54,225 nt of DNA from contig CAYFQR010000003.1 in assembly GCA_964345365.1 (NCBI GenBank), forward strand, positions 1 to 54,225, in the 5' to 3' direction. The notes under the pieces were generated by a model, which was not told where the DNA came from, ran no database searches, and worked only from the letters and a program-made list of their open reading frames with translations. Position 1 is the first letter of the stretch, and each line of letters starts with the position of its first letter. Shown in pieces: positions 16,073 to 24,460 of this stretch. The DNA is from RUG754 sp964345365. Lineage in GTDB: Bacteria > Bacillota > Clostridia > Peptostreptococcales > Anaerovoracaceae. Position numbers and translations under genes: made by a program.

Positions 16073-16218
16073 TATTTCAGGGATGTTCCGGATTTGTCGC
16101 TTTTTGTCCTATACATTATCTTATCGGCTCATTCAGCGGGATTCCGAGTATTGTTTTATCAATTATTCAACAGTATGCCTTATTTCACCTTATCGGCTCC
16201 TTCAGCGGGGTTCCGGAT
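16073..16218. repeat. Degenerate ~69-bp repeats of the rsmG 3' end
   Basis: The segment CTTATCGGCTCCTTCAGCGG at 16189, encoding the RsmG C-terminus PLKEPIR, recurs at 16120 as CTTATCGGCTCATTCAGCGG, where the minus strand reads PLNEPIR and a stop. A weaker third copy (TTTCAGGGATGTTCCGGATTT) is near 16073. Confidence 0.75.
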
Positions 16219-16850
16219 TTTCTCGGGTATTTTGCCGGCGTAGCTTTCACCTTTTTTATTATCACAATATTATGCGAGATTCCGTATTCCGAAAGCTCGG
16301 CAAATCTCACCTCGCTAACCTCTCCGCCTAAAATGCCGATGGCTTTTTTCGCCGCTTCGAGTTCTTTCTCCGGCTCGGGTCCTTTATATGCCATAAAGAA
16401 TCCTCCCTGCTTAATAAACGGGAGACAGTATTCGGACAGTGTCGTAAGATTCGCAACAGCCCTTGATACACAAAGGTCGAAACTCTCTCTATACGCTTTA
16501 TTATGCCCGAGCTCCTCCGCTCTTCCGTGTAAAGCAATCACATTGTCTATGCCTATCTCGGAAGCAAGCTCGCGAATTATCTTAATTCTCTTATTCAAAG
16601 AATCCATTAGCGTGAATTCTTTTTCCGGGGAGAAAATCGCAAGAGGAATGCCCGGGAAGCCTGCGCCGGTACCGACATCTATTATTTTCTCTGCCCGGAT
16701 ATACTCAGGATATTCGACAACCATGAGCGAATCATAAAAGTGCTTGATGATAAACTCATCTTTTTCTTTAATGGCAGTCAGGTTTATATTTTCGTTGAAC
16801 CTTAATATGCCCTCCATATATCTATGGTATTTTTCATTCAACTCTATCAT
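16185..16850 (-). CDS. rsmG: 16S rRNA (guanine527-N7)-methyltransferase
   Basis: SAM-dependent methyltransferase (GidB) that modifies G527 of 16S rRNA. 221 residues with ENINLTAIKEKDEFIIKHF, the SAM motif IIDVGTGAGFPGIPLAI, and VSRAVANLTTLSEYCLPF. The last ~15 residues (ATPAKYPRKSGTPLKEPIR) are a basic, Pro-rich tail beyond the fold and are the part copied downstream. The start overlaps the end of mnmG by 17 bp, an arrangement common in mnmG-rsmG operons. Confidence 0.95.
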   Translation of the reverse strand: MIELNEKYHRYMEGILRFNENINLTAIKEKDEFIIKHFYDSLMVVEYPEYIRAEKIIDVGTGAGFPGIPLAIFSPEKEFTLMDSLNKRIKIIRELASEIGIDNVIALHGRAEELGHNKAYRESFDLCVSRAVANLTTLSEYCLPFIKQGGFFMAYKGPEPEKELEAAKKAIGILGGEVSEVRFAELSEYGISHNIVIIKKVKATPAKYPRKSGTPLKEPIR

Positions 16851-18735
16851 TTTCTCTTCTTTTTTTCTCTAAATATACCACAAGGACGTTTATGTCTGCC
16901 GGAGAAACGCCTGAAATTCTCGATGCCTGACCAATCGACATCGGCTTTATTTTATCGAGCTTTTGTCCGGCCTCAATCCTAAGCCCCTCTATCCGTCTAT
17001 AGTCAATATTTTCATCAAGCTTCTTGTCTTCAAGCTTCTTGTATCTCTCTATCTGCATGAGCTGCTTGGTTATATAACCCTCGTATTTTATCTGAACCTC
17101 AATCTGAGTTATTTCGTGATAGCTCAGATTAGGCCTTGAATCGTCATCTATCTCTGCTAAACACCTGTATGAGAGCTCCGGTCTTTTGAGAAGCTCCGCA
17201 AGGCTCTCCCTCTTATCAAGAGGCCCCGTGCCGTTCCTTTCAAGAAAATCGTTCGCATCTTTCGGGCCGACCGTCTTTTTCTTAAGGCGCTCAATCTCCG
17301 CTTCCACTCTCGCTTTCTTTTCAAGGTATTTTCTGTACCTTTCTTCTGTGGCAAGCCCTATATCATACGATTTCTTCGTAAGTCTTCGGTCGGCATTGTC
17401 CTGCCTGAGAAGCAAACGATACTCCGCACGTGAGGTCATTATTCTGTACGGTTCGTTCGTGCCCTTAGTCACCAGGTCATCAATCAGCACACCGATATAC
17501 GCCTCATCTCTCCCGAGGACCAAGGCTTCCTTGCCGTCAAGCTTAAGGCAGGCGTTTATCCCCGCCATCAGCCCCTGTGCCGCAGCTTCCTCATATCCCG
17601 AGGAACCGTTTAGCTGCCCTGCGCAAAAAAGATTCTCTATCTGTTTGTATTCAAGGCTCGGCTTAAGCTCGTGCGGGTCTATGGTGTCATATTCTATAGC
17701 ATATGCCGGTCTTGTAATTTTAATGTTTTCAAGTCCGGGAATAGTGCGATAAAATCTGTCCTGAACGTCTTCGGGAAGCGATGAAGACATACCCTGTATA
17801 TACATTTCATCGGTATCAAGACCCTCCGGCTCTACGAAAAGCTGATGTCTCTCCTTGTCAGCGAACCTGTTTACCTTATCTTCTATAGACGGGCAATATC
17901 TCGCTCCAATACCCTCTATCTGTCCTCCGAAAAGGGCGGAACGGTGAAAGTTCTCTCTGATAACCCTATGGGTTTCCTCATTCGTATATGTAAGCCAGCA
18001 AAGCCCGCTGTTCTCACCTATCTCGTCATGCAGGAACGAAAAAGGAACAACCTCATCATCACCCGGCTGCTCAATCATCCTTTCAAGGTCAAGACTGCTC
18101 TTTAGACACCTTGCCGGTGTTCCCGTCTTAAAACGTCTGATGTCCATTCCCCTTTTTTTAAGGTTCTCCGCAAGTTCCATGGAAGGGGCAAGGCCGTTAG
18201 GCCCGCTGTAATATGCCGCGGAACCTATGAATATTTTGCCTCTAAGGAAAGTTCCTGTCGCTAATATTACCGTTTCAGCAAGATATATTGTCAGCGTCTT
18301 AGTCATAACTCCCTTGACAATATCATCTTCCACGATAATATCCGTAACCTCCGCCTGCCTGATATCCAAGTTGGCAGTGCTTTCGAGTGTCTTTTTCATC
18401 TCTATATGATATTTATTCTTATCCGCCTGGGCACGAAGAGAATGCACCGCCGGCCCTTTGGCAGTATTAAGCATCTTGACCTGAATGAAGGATTTGTCGA
18501 TATTTATTCCCATTTCTCCGCCAAGCGCATCTATTTCTCTTACGAGATGCCCTTTGCCTGTTCCCCCGATTGAAGGATTGCAAGGCATCATAGCGATAGA
18601 CTCAAGATTCATACTGAGCAAGAGCGTCGATTTACCCATTCTCGCACATGCTAAAGCCGCCTCGCATCCTGCGTGACCCGCTCCTACAACTATGACATCA
18701 TATTTACCTAATATAATTCTTTCTTCTTTTTCCAT
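16834..18735 (-). CDS. mnmG: tRNA uridine 5-carboxymethylaminomethyl modification enzyme MnmG
   Basis: FAD protein that, with MnmE, installs the cmnm5 group on wobble U34 of tRNAs. 633 residues with the dinucleotide-binding motif VIVVGAGHAGCEAAL, PCNPSIGGTGKGHLVREIDALGG, the catalytic-region GTPARC, and the helical C-terminal domain ending in ISGVSPADINVLVVYLEKKR. Its Shine-Dalgarno sequence is weak. Separated from mnmE by 265 bp containing a large inverted repeat rather than being directly joined. Confidence 0.97.
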   Translation of the reverse strand: MEKEERIILGKYDVIVVGAGHAGCEAALACARMGKSTLLLSMNLESIAMMPCNPSIGGTGKGHLVREIDALGGEMGINIDKSFIQVKMLNTAKGPAVHSLRAQADKNKYHIEMKKTLESTANLDIRQAEVTDIIVEDDIVKGVMTKTLTIYLAETVILATGTFLRGKIFIGSAAYYSGPNGLAPSMELAENLKKRGMDIRRFKTGTPARCLKSSLDLERMIEQPGDDEVVPFSFLHDEIGENSGLCWLTYTNEETHRVIRENFHRSALFGGQIEGIGARYCPSIEDKVNRFADKERHQLFVEPEGLDTDEMYIQGMSSSLPEDVQDRFYRTIPGLENIKITRPAYAIEYDTIDPHELKPSLEYKQIENLFCAGQLNGSSGYEEAAAQGLMAGINACLKLDGKEALVLGRDEAYIGVLIDDLVTKGTNEPYRIMTSRAEYRLLLRQDNADRRLTKKSYDIGLATEERYRKYLEKKARVEAEIERLKKKTVGPKDANDFLERNGTGPLDKRESLAELLKRPELSYRCLAEIDDDSRPNLSYHEITQIEVQIKYEGYITKQLMQIERYKKLEDKKLDENIDYRRIEGLRIEAGQKLDKIKPMSIGQASRISGVSPADINVLVVYLEKKRRENDRVE

Positions 18736-18774
18736 ACTCGTATCCGTATCTTAAATTATTATATGTTGACTTGG

Positions 18775-18967
18775 GCTCGCGGCTTACTGTCAACCGACGC
18801 TTTCGCAGCGAAGTCGCAATTGCCTGCGAAGCGAGTGATGAAATAATCCCGTCCTCTAAAGTGTTTGAGGGCGAAGCCCGAGTTCTTGAGAGGACATTAT
18901 TTCACACGAGTGAGCAAAAGCAATTGCCTGAAGCGAGGACTTAGTCGGGTGGCAGTAAGCCGCGAAC
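18775..18967. repeat. Large imperfect inverted repeat between mnmE and mnmG
   Basis: The outer arms 18775-18798 and 18944-18967 match at 21 of 24 positions (CGCGGCTTACTG core). Further inverted matches lie inside (CAATTGC, GAAATAAT, GTCCTCT), so nearly the whole 193 bp can fold as one long interrupted hairpin. No open frame of note. It could be a miniature inverted-repeat element or a structured RNA. Confidence 0.8.
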
Positions 18968-19000
18968 ACTACCTACATAAAAAAGCCGCGATTACATATG

Positions 19001-20356
19001 CTACTTCCCGAGGCAGAAGCGTCTGAACACCTCATTTAATATGTCTTCCTCAACTTCATCTCCTATAATTCTTCCGAGCGAAGCGTATGCATTGTTTACA
19101 TCTATTTCCAAAAGCTCAAGCGGCTCAAGGCTTTTGGCCATCTTGAGAGCATCATCAACCGACCTGAGTGCTTCTTCAAGAAGGGCCTTGTGTCTCACAT
19201 TGGTCACTATAAGGCTCTCCTCCTGTTTGGCCCTGCCTCCGTAAACCAAATTCTCGATTTCATCGCGGATTAGTTCTATCCCGATTCCGTCGGAGACGGC
19301 AGTTTCTATGATTACGGAGTTAGGAATAATGGAGCTGATATCATCCTTTTTTACAGCTATTCCTAAATCCGTCTTGTTCAAAAGACAGATTGCGTACCTG
19401 TCGCCGATTATATCCATTATGCCGAGGTCTTCATCGTCGAGAGGGCTGCTCGAGTCGAGCATGAAAATCACGAGATCCGCTTGGTTAAAGGCTTCTTTCG
19501 ACTTTTCGATACCTATTTTTTCCACAATATCTTCGGTTTTTCTTATACCGGCTGTGTCAATTAAGGTTACCGGTATTTTTCTTATGTTAATCGATTCCTC
19601 AATAATATCGCGTGTTGTGCCCGGAATCTCGGTGACTATCGCCCTGTCCTCATTGAGAAGCGCGTTCATAAGAGAGGATTTCCCGACATTGGGCTTTCCT
19701 ATTATCGAAACCTTGAGCCCCTCTTTTAATATCCTGCCCGTGTCGGAAGTCTCAATGAGCTTCTCTATCTCTTTTTTAATCCCTGCGAGCGATTCTTTGA
19801 GTTTTTCATATGTTAGCACCTCAATATCTTCATCGGGGTAATCGATGTTTACGGCAAGATGAACGAGGACATCCTCAACTTCTTTTCTTATCTTCCTTAT
19901 TTCTTTCGAGAAACCGCCTTCTAGCTGGTTGAGCGCAAGCTCAAATGTCTTATCGCTTTTCGCTTTTATCAGATCTATTACGGCTTCGGCCTGCGTTAAA
20001 TCGAGCCTTCCGTTAAGAAATGCCCTCTCGGTAAACTCACCCGGCTCGGCTATTCTTGCACCGTGCCTCAGAACCAGGGCAAGTATCTTCCTAAGTGAAA
20101 CGACGGAGCCGTGGCAGTGAATTTCCACCACATCTTCCGCAGTATAGCTTCTCGGTGCTCTGAAGTAACAGACCATCACCTCATCGATAATTTCATCGCC
20201 GTCTCTTATGTGTCCGTACGTCATCATGTTCGGAATCAGGGTCGGCTTAAACAGCCCCGAAACAATATTCAAGGCATTTTCTCCGGAGATTCGAATAATT
20301 CCGATTCCCCCCTCTCCGTATGCAGTTGAAATTGCGGCAATAGTATCTTCTCTCAT
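19001..20356 (-). CDS. mnmE: tRNA modification GTPase MnmE
   Basis: Partner of MnmG in U34 modification. 451 residues: N-terminal folate-binding domain (DTIAAISTAYGEGGIGIIRISG, AEPGEFTERAFLNGRLDL), the G domain inserted in the helical domain with GKPNVGKSSLMNAL, DTAGIR and NKTD, and the invariant C-terminal FCLGK (Cys-x-Gly-Lys). The start has AAGAAAG upstream. The jag terminator hairpin lies within 45 bp before the ATG. Confidence 0.97.
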   Translation of the reverse strand: MREDTIAAISTAYGEGGIGIIRISGENALNIVSGLFKPTLIPNMMTYGHIRDGDEIIDEVMVCYFRAPRSYTAEDVVEIHCHGSVVSLRKILALVLRHGARIAEPGEFTERAFLNGRLDLTQAEAVIDLIKAKSDKTFELALNQLEGGFSKEIRKIRKEVEDVLVHLAVNIDYPDEDIEVLTYEKLKESLAGIKKEIEKLIETSDTGRILKEGLKVSIIGKPNVGKSSLMNALLNEDRAIVTEIPGTTRDIIEESINIRKIPVTLIDTAGIRKTEDIVEKIGIEKSKEAFNQADLVIFMLDSSSPLDDEDLGIMDIIGDRYAICLLNKTDLGIAVKKDDISSIIPNSVIIETAVSDGIGIELIRDEIENLVYGGRAKQEESLIVTNVRHKALLEEALRSVDDALKMAKSLEPLELLEIDVNNAYASLGRIIGDEVEEDILNEVFRRFCLGK

Positions 20357-20374
20357 AATAAAAACTTTCTTAAA

Positions 20375-20399
20375 TAAAAACCCGCATTATATGCGGGTT
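20375..20399 (-). terminator. Intrinsic terminator after jag
   Basis: AACCCGCAT/ATGCGGGTT stem followed on the minus strand by TTTTTATTT, 10 bp after the jag stop. Confidence 0.85.
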
Positions 20400-20408
20400 A
20401 TTAAAAAA

Positions 20409-21227
20409 CTATTTTAATTCTATGATAACCCTTCTGTATGGATCCTGTCCTTCGGAACGGGTTGTAACCGAAGGATGATTCTGAAGAGTCGCATGAATAA
20501 CCTTTCTCTCATAAGGGTTCATAGGCTCAAGCTTAACAGGTCTCTTGGATCTTGCAACCTTATTCGCAAGTCTCATCGACAATGCCTCGAGGGTTTTTTC
20601 ACGCTTCGCTCTATAGTTTTCGGCATCAACAACTACTCTTGTATATTGAGGCTGTCCTTTATTTACAACGAGGCTCGTCAGATACTGTATAGCGTCCAAA
20701 GTCTGTCCGCGCTTACCTATTATAGTGCCCGAATCCTTACCCTCTATATCAAGGTAAATAATTTCTTTTCCCGTCTTGCATGTAACGCTTACATCAAGAC
20801 CCATTTCACGCACTACATCTCTCAGGAATGTCAGTGCGGCATGTTCCTCGCAAGCTGTAAGTTCCTCTACAAACGCAGGCTTTATCTCCTCCGCTTTACT
20901 TACTTCTCTACTTGCCGGTTCTTTTTTTATTTCTTTTTTTGCTTCCCTCGGAGTCTTTTCTTTTTTGAGGTTTTCCTTTTTAAAAACCTCTTTTTTTACA
21001 AGATCCTTTTTAGGAAGCTCTTCTACTGTTTCGTTTCTCTTTTCGGATTGTTCCGGTTTCTTTTTTTCTACTCTTACTAAAGCAAGCTTAGAACCTATAC
21101 CGAAAAAACCGCGGGAAGGTTCTTCGAGAACAGTAACATCCACTTCATCTATGGTAAGCTTCAGGTCGTTAAGTGCCAGTTGAACGGCAGTATCGACATC
21201 CGTGCCCCATTTCTCAGAAAATTCCAT
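20409..21227 (-). CDS. jag: Jag/KhpB RNA-binding protein
   Basis: 272 residues: Jag_N domain (WGTDVDTAVQLALNDL through EEPSRGFFGIGSKLALVRV), a long Lys/Glu-rich linker (about 60-120), a KH domain with GTIIGKRGQTLDAIQYL, and an R3H domain (REKTLEALSMRLANKVARSKRP, then NPYERKVIHATLQNH). RNA-binding protein linked to control of division and cell-wall synthesis. I chose the ATG at 21227 because GGAGGAAA lies nine bases upstream; an upstream TTG is part of that Shine-Dalgarno sequence. It follows yidC as usual. Confidence 0.94.
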   Translation of the reverse strand: MEFSEKWGTDVDTAVQLALNDLKLTIDEVDVTVLEEPSRGFFGIGSKLALVRVEKKKPEQSEKRNETVEELPKKDLVKKEVFKKENLKKEKTPREAKKEIKKEPASREVSKAEEIKPAFVEELTACEEHAALTFLRDVVREMGLDVSVTCKTGKEIIYLDIEGKDSGTIIGKRGQTLDAIQYLTSLVVNKGQPQYTRVVVDAENYRAKREKTLEALSMRLANKVARSKRPVKLEPMNPYERKVIHATLQNHPSVTTRSEGQDPYRRVIIELK

Positions 21228-21260
21228 AATATTACTTTCCTCCAAAAAATATTATACCTG

Positions 21261-21974
21261 CTATTTCCTTCTTCTCTTTTTCTTTTGCTCTTCTTCCTCA
21301 GCTTCCTGCTTTTTCTTCCATGCCGAGAATATTAAGTTATAGAATATCTGTACCAATTGGCTTAAAAACCAGTAAAGCGCAAGGCCGGCCGGATAAGTTC
21401 TGGCAAACCAAAGAATCATAACAGGGAAAAAGTACTTCATCACCTTATTCATCATATTGGCCTGTTGTGCATTGCCGGCAGCACCCGTTGACGTCGGGGA
21501 AGTATTTTTTGAAAACGACAAAAATGTCGCAATACCGGCTGAGATAGGCAATATCCACTTATCAGGTTGAGATAAGTCTCTTACCCACAAAAAAGATTCA
21601 TGTATGGCAAACAACATGTTTTCCGAGTCCATATAAGCCATAGGATTTCTGAGAAGCGCAAAAAGACCCATAACGATAAACATCTGAATGACCATCGGGA
21701 GACAGCCGCCGTACATTGACGCTCCTTCAGATTTATAGAGTTCGGAAATCTTCTGATTATATACTTCCTTATCCTTGCCATACTTTTGCTGCAATTCCTG
21801 CATCTTAGGCTGCAGCTTGCTCATCTTCATCGTTGATTTCATCGATTTGAAATATACGGGGTACAGACAAATTTTTATAGCTAATGTGAAGATGATGAGT
21901 GTAATGCCGTAGTTGCCTACGAGCTGATATAGCCAAGTAAGCAGATAACCTAACGGTGTGGCTAATAGTCGCAT
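21261..21974 (-). CDS. yidC: Membrane protein insertase YidC/OxaA
   Basis: Inserts membrane proteins with or without SecYEG. 237 residues and about five hydrophobic segments, with the conserved core ITLIIFTLAIKICLYP (hydrophilic-groove Lys), the cytoplasmic coiled loop KMQELQQKYGKDKEVYNQK, GCLPMVIQM and PAGLALYWFLS, and a very basic tail (KKKRRRK). The start lies at the first hydrophobic stretch, so an N-terminal lipoprotein signal of the usual Gram-positive type is not obvious. GGAGG precedes the ATG. Confidence 0.95.
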   Translation of the reverse strand: MRLLATPLGYLLTWLYQLVGNYGITLIIFTLAIKICLYPVYFKSMKSTMKMSKLQPKMQELQQKYGKDKEVYNQKISELYKSEGASMYGGCLPMVIQMFIVMGLFALLRNPMAYMDSENMLFAIHESFLWVRDLSQPDKWILPISAGIATFLSFSKNTSPTSTGAAGNAQQANMMNKVMKYFFPVMILWFARTYPAGLALYWFLSQLVQIFYNLIFSAWKKKQEAEEEEQKKKRRRK

Positions 21975-21992
21975 TAAATTCCTCCAATTATC

Positions 21993-22202
21993 CTAAGGCA
22001 CCGGATCATATCCTCCCGGATTCCACGGGTGGCACCTCAAAATACGTTTAATTCCTAAATAACTACCCTTAATGAATCCGTATTTTTCAAGTGCCTGAAT
22101 AAAATACGCGGAACAGGTAGGATAAAACCGGCATGACGGCGGAAACATAGGAGATATCAGCTTCTGATAGAATCTGATTACTAAAATCAACAATTTTTTC
22201 AT
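21993..22202 (-). CDS. yidD: Membrane protein insertion efficiency factor YidD
   Basis: 69 residues from the ATG that overlaps the rnpA stop (ATGA). Typical motifs are RFYQKLISPMFPPSCRFYPT-CS, HPWNPGGYDPVP and an amphipathic N-terminus. Helps YidC-dependent insertion. A longer frame to 22280 would lie inside rnpA and is not used. Confidence 0.94.
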   Translation of the reverse strand: MKKLLILVIRFYQKLISPMFPPSCRFYPTCSAYFIQALEKYGFIKGSYLGIKRILRCHPWNPGGYDPVP

Positions 22203-22555
22203 TTCTTTTCCTTTATATTTCCCATTATAAGTCCGGTTCTCTTGAATGCAGAGTATAGGGATTTCTCTACATCCATACATTTTTTTTCGTTTATAGTGTT
22301 TCTTGCTATTATTATAAAATCATAGCCCTCGGGGAGCTTCCCGCTGATATGCCTATAGCTTTCTTTCATGAGACGTCTTGCCCTGTTTCTCAAAACACTG
22401 TTTCCGACTTTTTTTGTTGCTAAAAAACCTGTTCTGTTATAGCCGAGTTCATTCTCTCTATAGAATAATACAACATACTTATCACCGATTGACTTACCGT
22501 TTTTATAGATTTTATCAAAATCCGGTTGCTTTCTTAAAACATTATTTTTTAGCAT
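22199..22555 (-). CDS. rnpA: Ribonuclease P protein component
   Basis: 118 residues. The basic RNA-binding core reads GFLATKKVGNSVLRNRARRLMKESYR, the RNR motif region of RnpA, and the N-terminal RKQPDFDKIYKNGKS is typical. It binds RNase P RNA to mature tRNA 5' ends. Separated from rpmH by 9 bp with no strong Shine-Dalgarno sequence, so it probably relies on coupling with rpmH translation. Confidence 0.96.
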   Translation of the reverse strand: MLKNNVLRKQPDFDKIYKNGKSIGDKYVVLFYRENELGYNRTGFLATKKVGNSVLRNRARRLMKESYRHISGKLPEGYDFIIIARNTINEKKCMDVEKSLYSAFKRTGLIMGNIKEKK

Positions 22556-22564
22556 AGCACTAAA

Positions 22565-22699
22565 TTAAGCAATAAGCTTCTTTCTTCCCCTTGCTCTTCT
22601 TCTCTTAAGAACGTTTCTGCCGCTTTTTGAGGACATTCTCTTGCGGAAACCGTGCTCCTTCATTCTCTGTCTCTTTTTCGGCTGCAATGTCATTTTCAT
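22565..22699 (-). CDS. rpmH: 50S ribosomal protein bL34
   Basis: A 44-residue protein beginning MKMTLQPKKRQRMKEHGF and ending RRRARGRKKLIA, unmistakably L34. Start at 22699 with AAAGGAG upstream; an in-frame ATG two codons later could also be used. First gene of the rpmH-rnpA-yidD-yidC-jag operon. Confidence 0.97.
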   Translation of the reverse strand: MKMTLQPKKRQRMKEHGFRKRMSSKSGRNVLKRRRARGRKKLIA

Positions 22700-22768
22700 G
22701 AGTATAAATCTCCTTTCTGAATAGTAAAATCTGTCAATCTAAATTCCAATTGACATATAGACCATGAT

Positions 22769-22797
22769 ATTATATTAAAAAAGCCCCGCAATGTCAA
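22769..22797 (-). promoter_or_regulatory. Consensus sigma-A promoter for rpmH operon
   Basis: Minus-strand TTGACA (22792-22797), a 17-bp spacer and TATAAT (22769-22774): a full match to the vegetative consensus. It diverges from the dnaA promoter. Confidence 0.9.
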
Positions 22798-22822
22798 TAA
22801 AAAAGACCAAAAAACAAAAAAA

Positions 22823-22870
22823 CTATCCACATATTTAACACTTGCCTGTGGATAACTTTTTTTGTATAAT
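22823..22870 (+). promoter_or_regulatory. dnaA promoter with two DnaA boxes (oriC, upstream part)
   Basis: The -35 TTGCCT (22842-22847) and -10 TATAAT (22865-22870) are 17 bp apart. A perfect DnaA box (TTATCCACA on the minus strand, 22847-22855) begins at the last base of the -35, and a one-mismatch box CTATCCACA lies at 22823-22831. DnaA binding here would repress its own gene. The surrounding DNA is strongly A/T rich. Confidence 0.85.
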
Positions 22871-22902
22871 GGTATTACGTGAATTTAGGAGATTGGATAG
22901 TT

Positions 22903-24300
22903 ATGAAAAATTACGACGCAGTTTGGGAAGCAGTATTATCAATAATAAAAGAAAAAACCACACCCGTTTGTTATGAAACATGGTTTAGAACACCGCTCAG
23001 CATCAAAAAAATAGATGTTGACTTAGATATGATATACTTGGATATCAATACCAATATGGACCTCGATTTTTTCATGGACATAGTAAATAACAGATATATC
23101 AATCTTCTTCAGGAAGCATTTGAAGAAATATTAGGTTCTAAGTACAGGGTAATCCTAAAAAGTCCTTTAGAGAATAAAGAAGAACCCGACGAAAAAGTCG
23201 CTAAATCAAAAACTAAATCAAAAGCCTCCGTTTCAAAATCCCTAAAAAACAAAAACACCCTTCTTTTAGAACATTATCTTAATCCTAAATATACATTTGA
23301 TAATTTTGTTGTGGGCCCGTGTAACAGTTTCGCACAGGCTGCGGCGCTTGCCGTTGCGGAATCTCCCGGGATAGCATCCAATCCGCTTTTCATATACGGC
23401 GGGCCGGGTCTTGGTAAAACGCATCTGATTCACGCAATAGGCATATATATTTTAGAAAACAACCCTTCAGCGAAGGTTCTTTATACCTCATCCGAAAATT
23501 TCACAAATGAGTTTATCATCGCACTGAAAAATAATAAGACCAATGAATTTAAATCAAAATACAGAAAAGTTGATGTCCTTATAGTCGACGATATACAATT
23601 TTTAGAGGGAAAAGTTCAAATTCAAGAAGAATTCTTCAATACTTTCAACTCTCTTTTCCAAAACAATAAACAAATCATACTTTCTTCAGACAGAGCGCCA
23701 AACGAACTGTCCGGTATAGAAGATAGACTCACAAACAGATTTATGTGGAATCTCATGGCGGATATTCAACCTGCGGATTATGAAACAAGGGTAGCAATAC
23801 TCCTTAAACTTGCAGAAAATGCTAATTTAGATGTAGATGAAGATTTTAGAGAAGCTATAAATTACATAGCTGAGAGATTTACAGATAATATAAGAGAATT
23901 GGAAGGTGCATTCAGCAGACTTTTCTTCTATTTCACAACATTTAATGAAAAACCGAGCGTTGCAGTAGCAAAAAAAGTAATAAAAGAGAAAAGAATTAAC
24001 GATGAAAAAGTAATTACTCCCGAAAAAATAAAAAGAATTATCTGTAAACACTATAATATAAAGCTTGCCGATATAGAATCCTCAAAAAGAACCAATAATA
24101 TAGCATTTCCTCGGCAGGTTTCTATGTATCTCATAAGAGAAATGACAGACAGCTCACTTCCAAAAATAGGAGATATGTTCGGCGGAAGAGATCATACTAC
24201 GGTAAGATATGCATGTGAAAAAATAAGCGGCCAAATAAAAATTGATGATAATTTCAGAGAATTCATAGATGAACTTATTTCTGAAATAAGAGAATATTAA
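22903..24300 (+). CDS. dnaA: Chromosomal replication initiator DnaA
   Basis: 465 residues. Domain I (MKNYDAVWEAVLSIIKEKTT, ETWF), a Lys/Ser-rich domain II linker (about 88-125), an AAA+ domain with Walker A GGPGLGKTHLIHAIG and Walker B VLIVDDIQF, and the DNA-binding domain IV with RQVSMYLIRE and GGRDHTTVRYACEKI. The ATG at 22903 is preceded by TAGGAGA; a GTG 24 bp upstream (22879) lies too close to the predicted transcription start. Codon usage is very A/T rich compared with gyrB. Confidence 0.97.
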   Translation: MKNYDAVWEAVLSIIKEKTTPVCYETWFRTPLSIKKIDVDLDMIYLDINTNMDLDFFMDIVNNRYINLLQEAFEEILGSKYRVILKSPLENKEEPDEKVAKSKTKSKASVSKSLKNKNTLLLEHYLNPKYTFDNFVVGPCNSFAQAAALAVAESPGIASNPLFIYGGPGLGKTHLIHAIGIYILENNPSAKVLYTSSENFTNEFIIALKNNKTNEFKSKYRKVDVLIVDDIQFLEGKVQIQEEFFNTFNSLFQNNKQIILSSDRAPNELSGIEDRLTNRFMWNLMADIQPADYETRVAILLKLAENANLDVDEDFREAINYIAERFTDNIRELEGAFSRLFFYFTTFNEKPSVAVAKKVIKEKRINDEKVITPEKIKRIICKHYNIKLADIESSKRTNNIAFPRQVSMYLIREMTDSSLPKIGDMFGGRDHTTVRYACEKISGQIKIDDNFREFIDELISEIREY

Positions 24301-24460
24301 GTTATTAAAAATTTAGGGATAAAAATTAAAACTTATCAAAAGAAAAAAATAACAGTTTTTCCTTAAAAAACAATATTAATAATACTTATCCACAGAATCA
24401 ACAAGACATATTACTAATAATATTACTTAATATATAAAGATTAAAAACGGAGGAAATAAA
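24301..24460. other. oriC candidate, downstream part (dnaA-dnaN gap)
   Basis: 160 bp of very A/T-rich DNA with one perfect DnaA box TTATCCACA at 24386-24394, then the trinucleotide-like run TTACTAATAATATTACTTA (24410-24428), a plausible unwinding region. This matches the bipartite origin arrangement known from Bacillus. The unwinding site is inferred. Confidence 0.65.
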
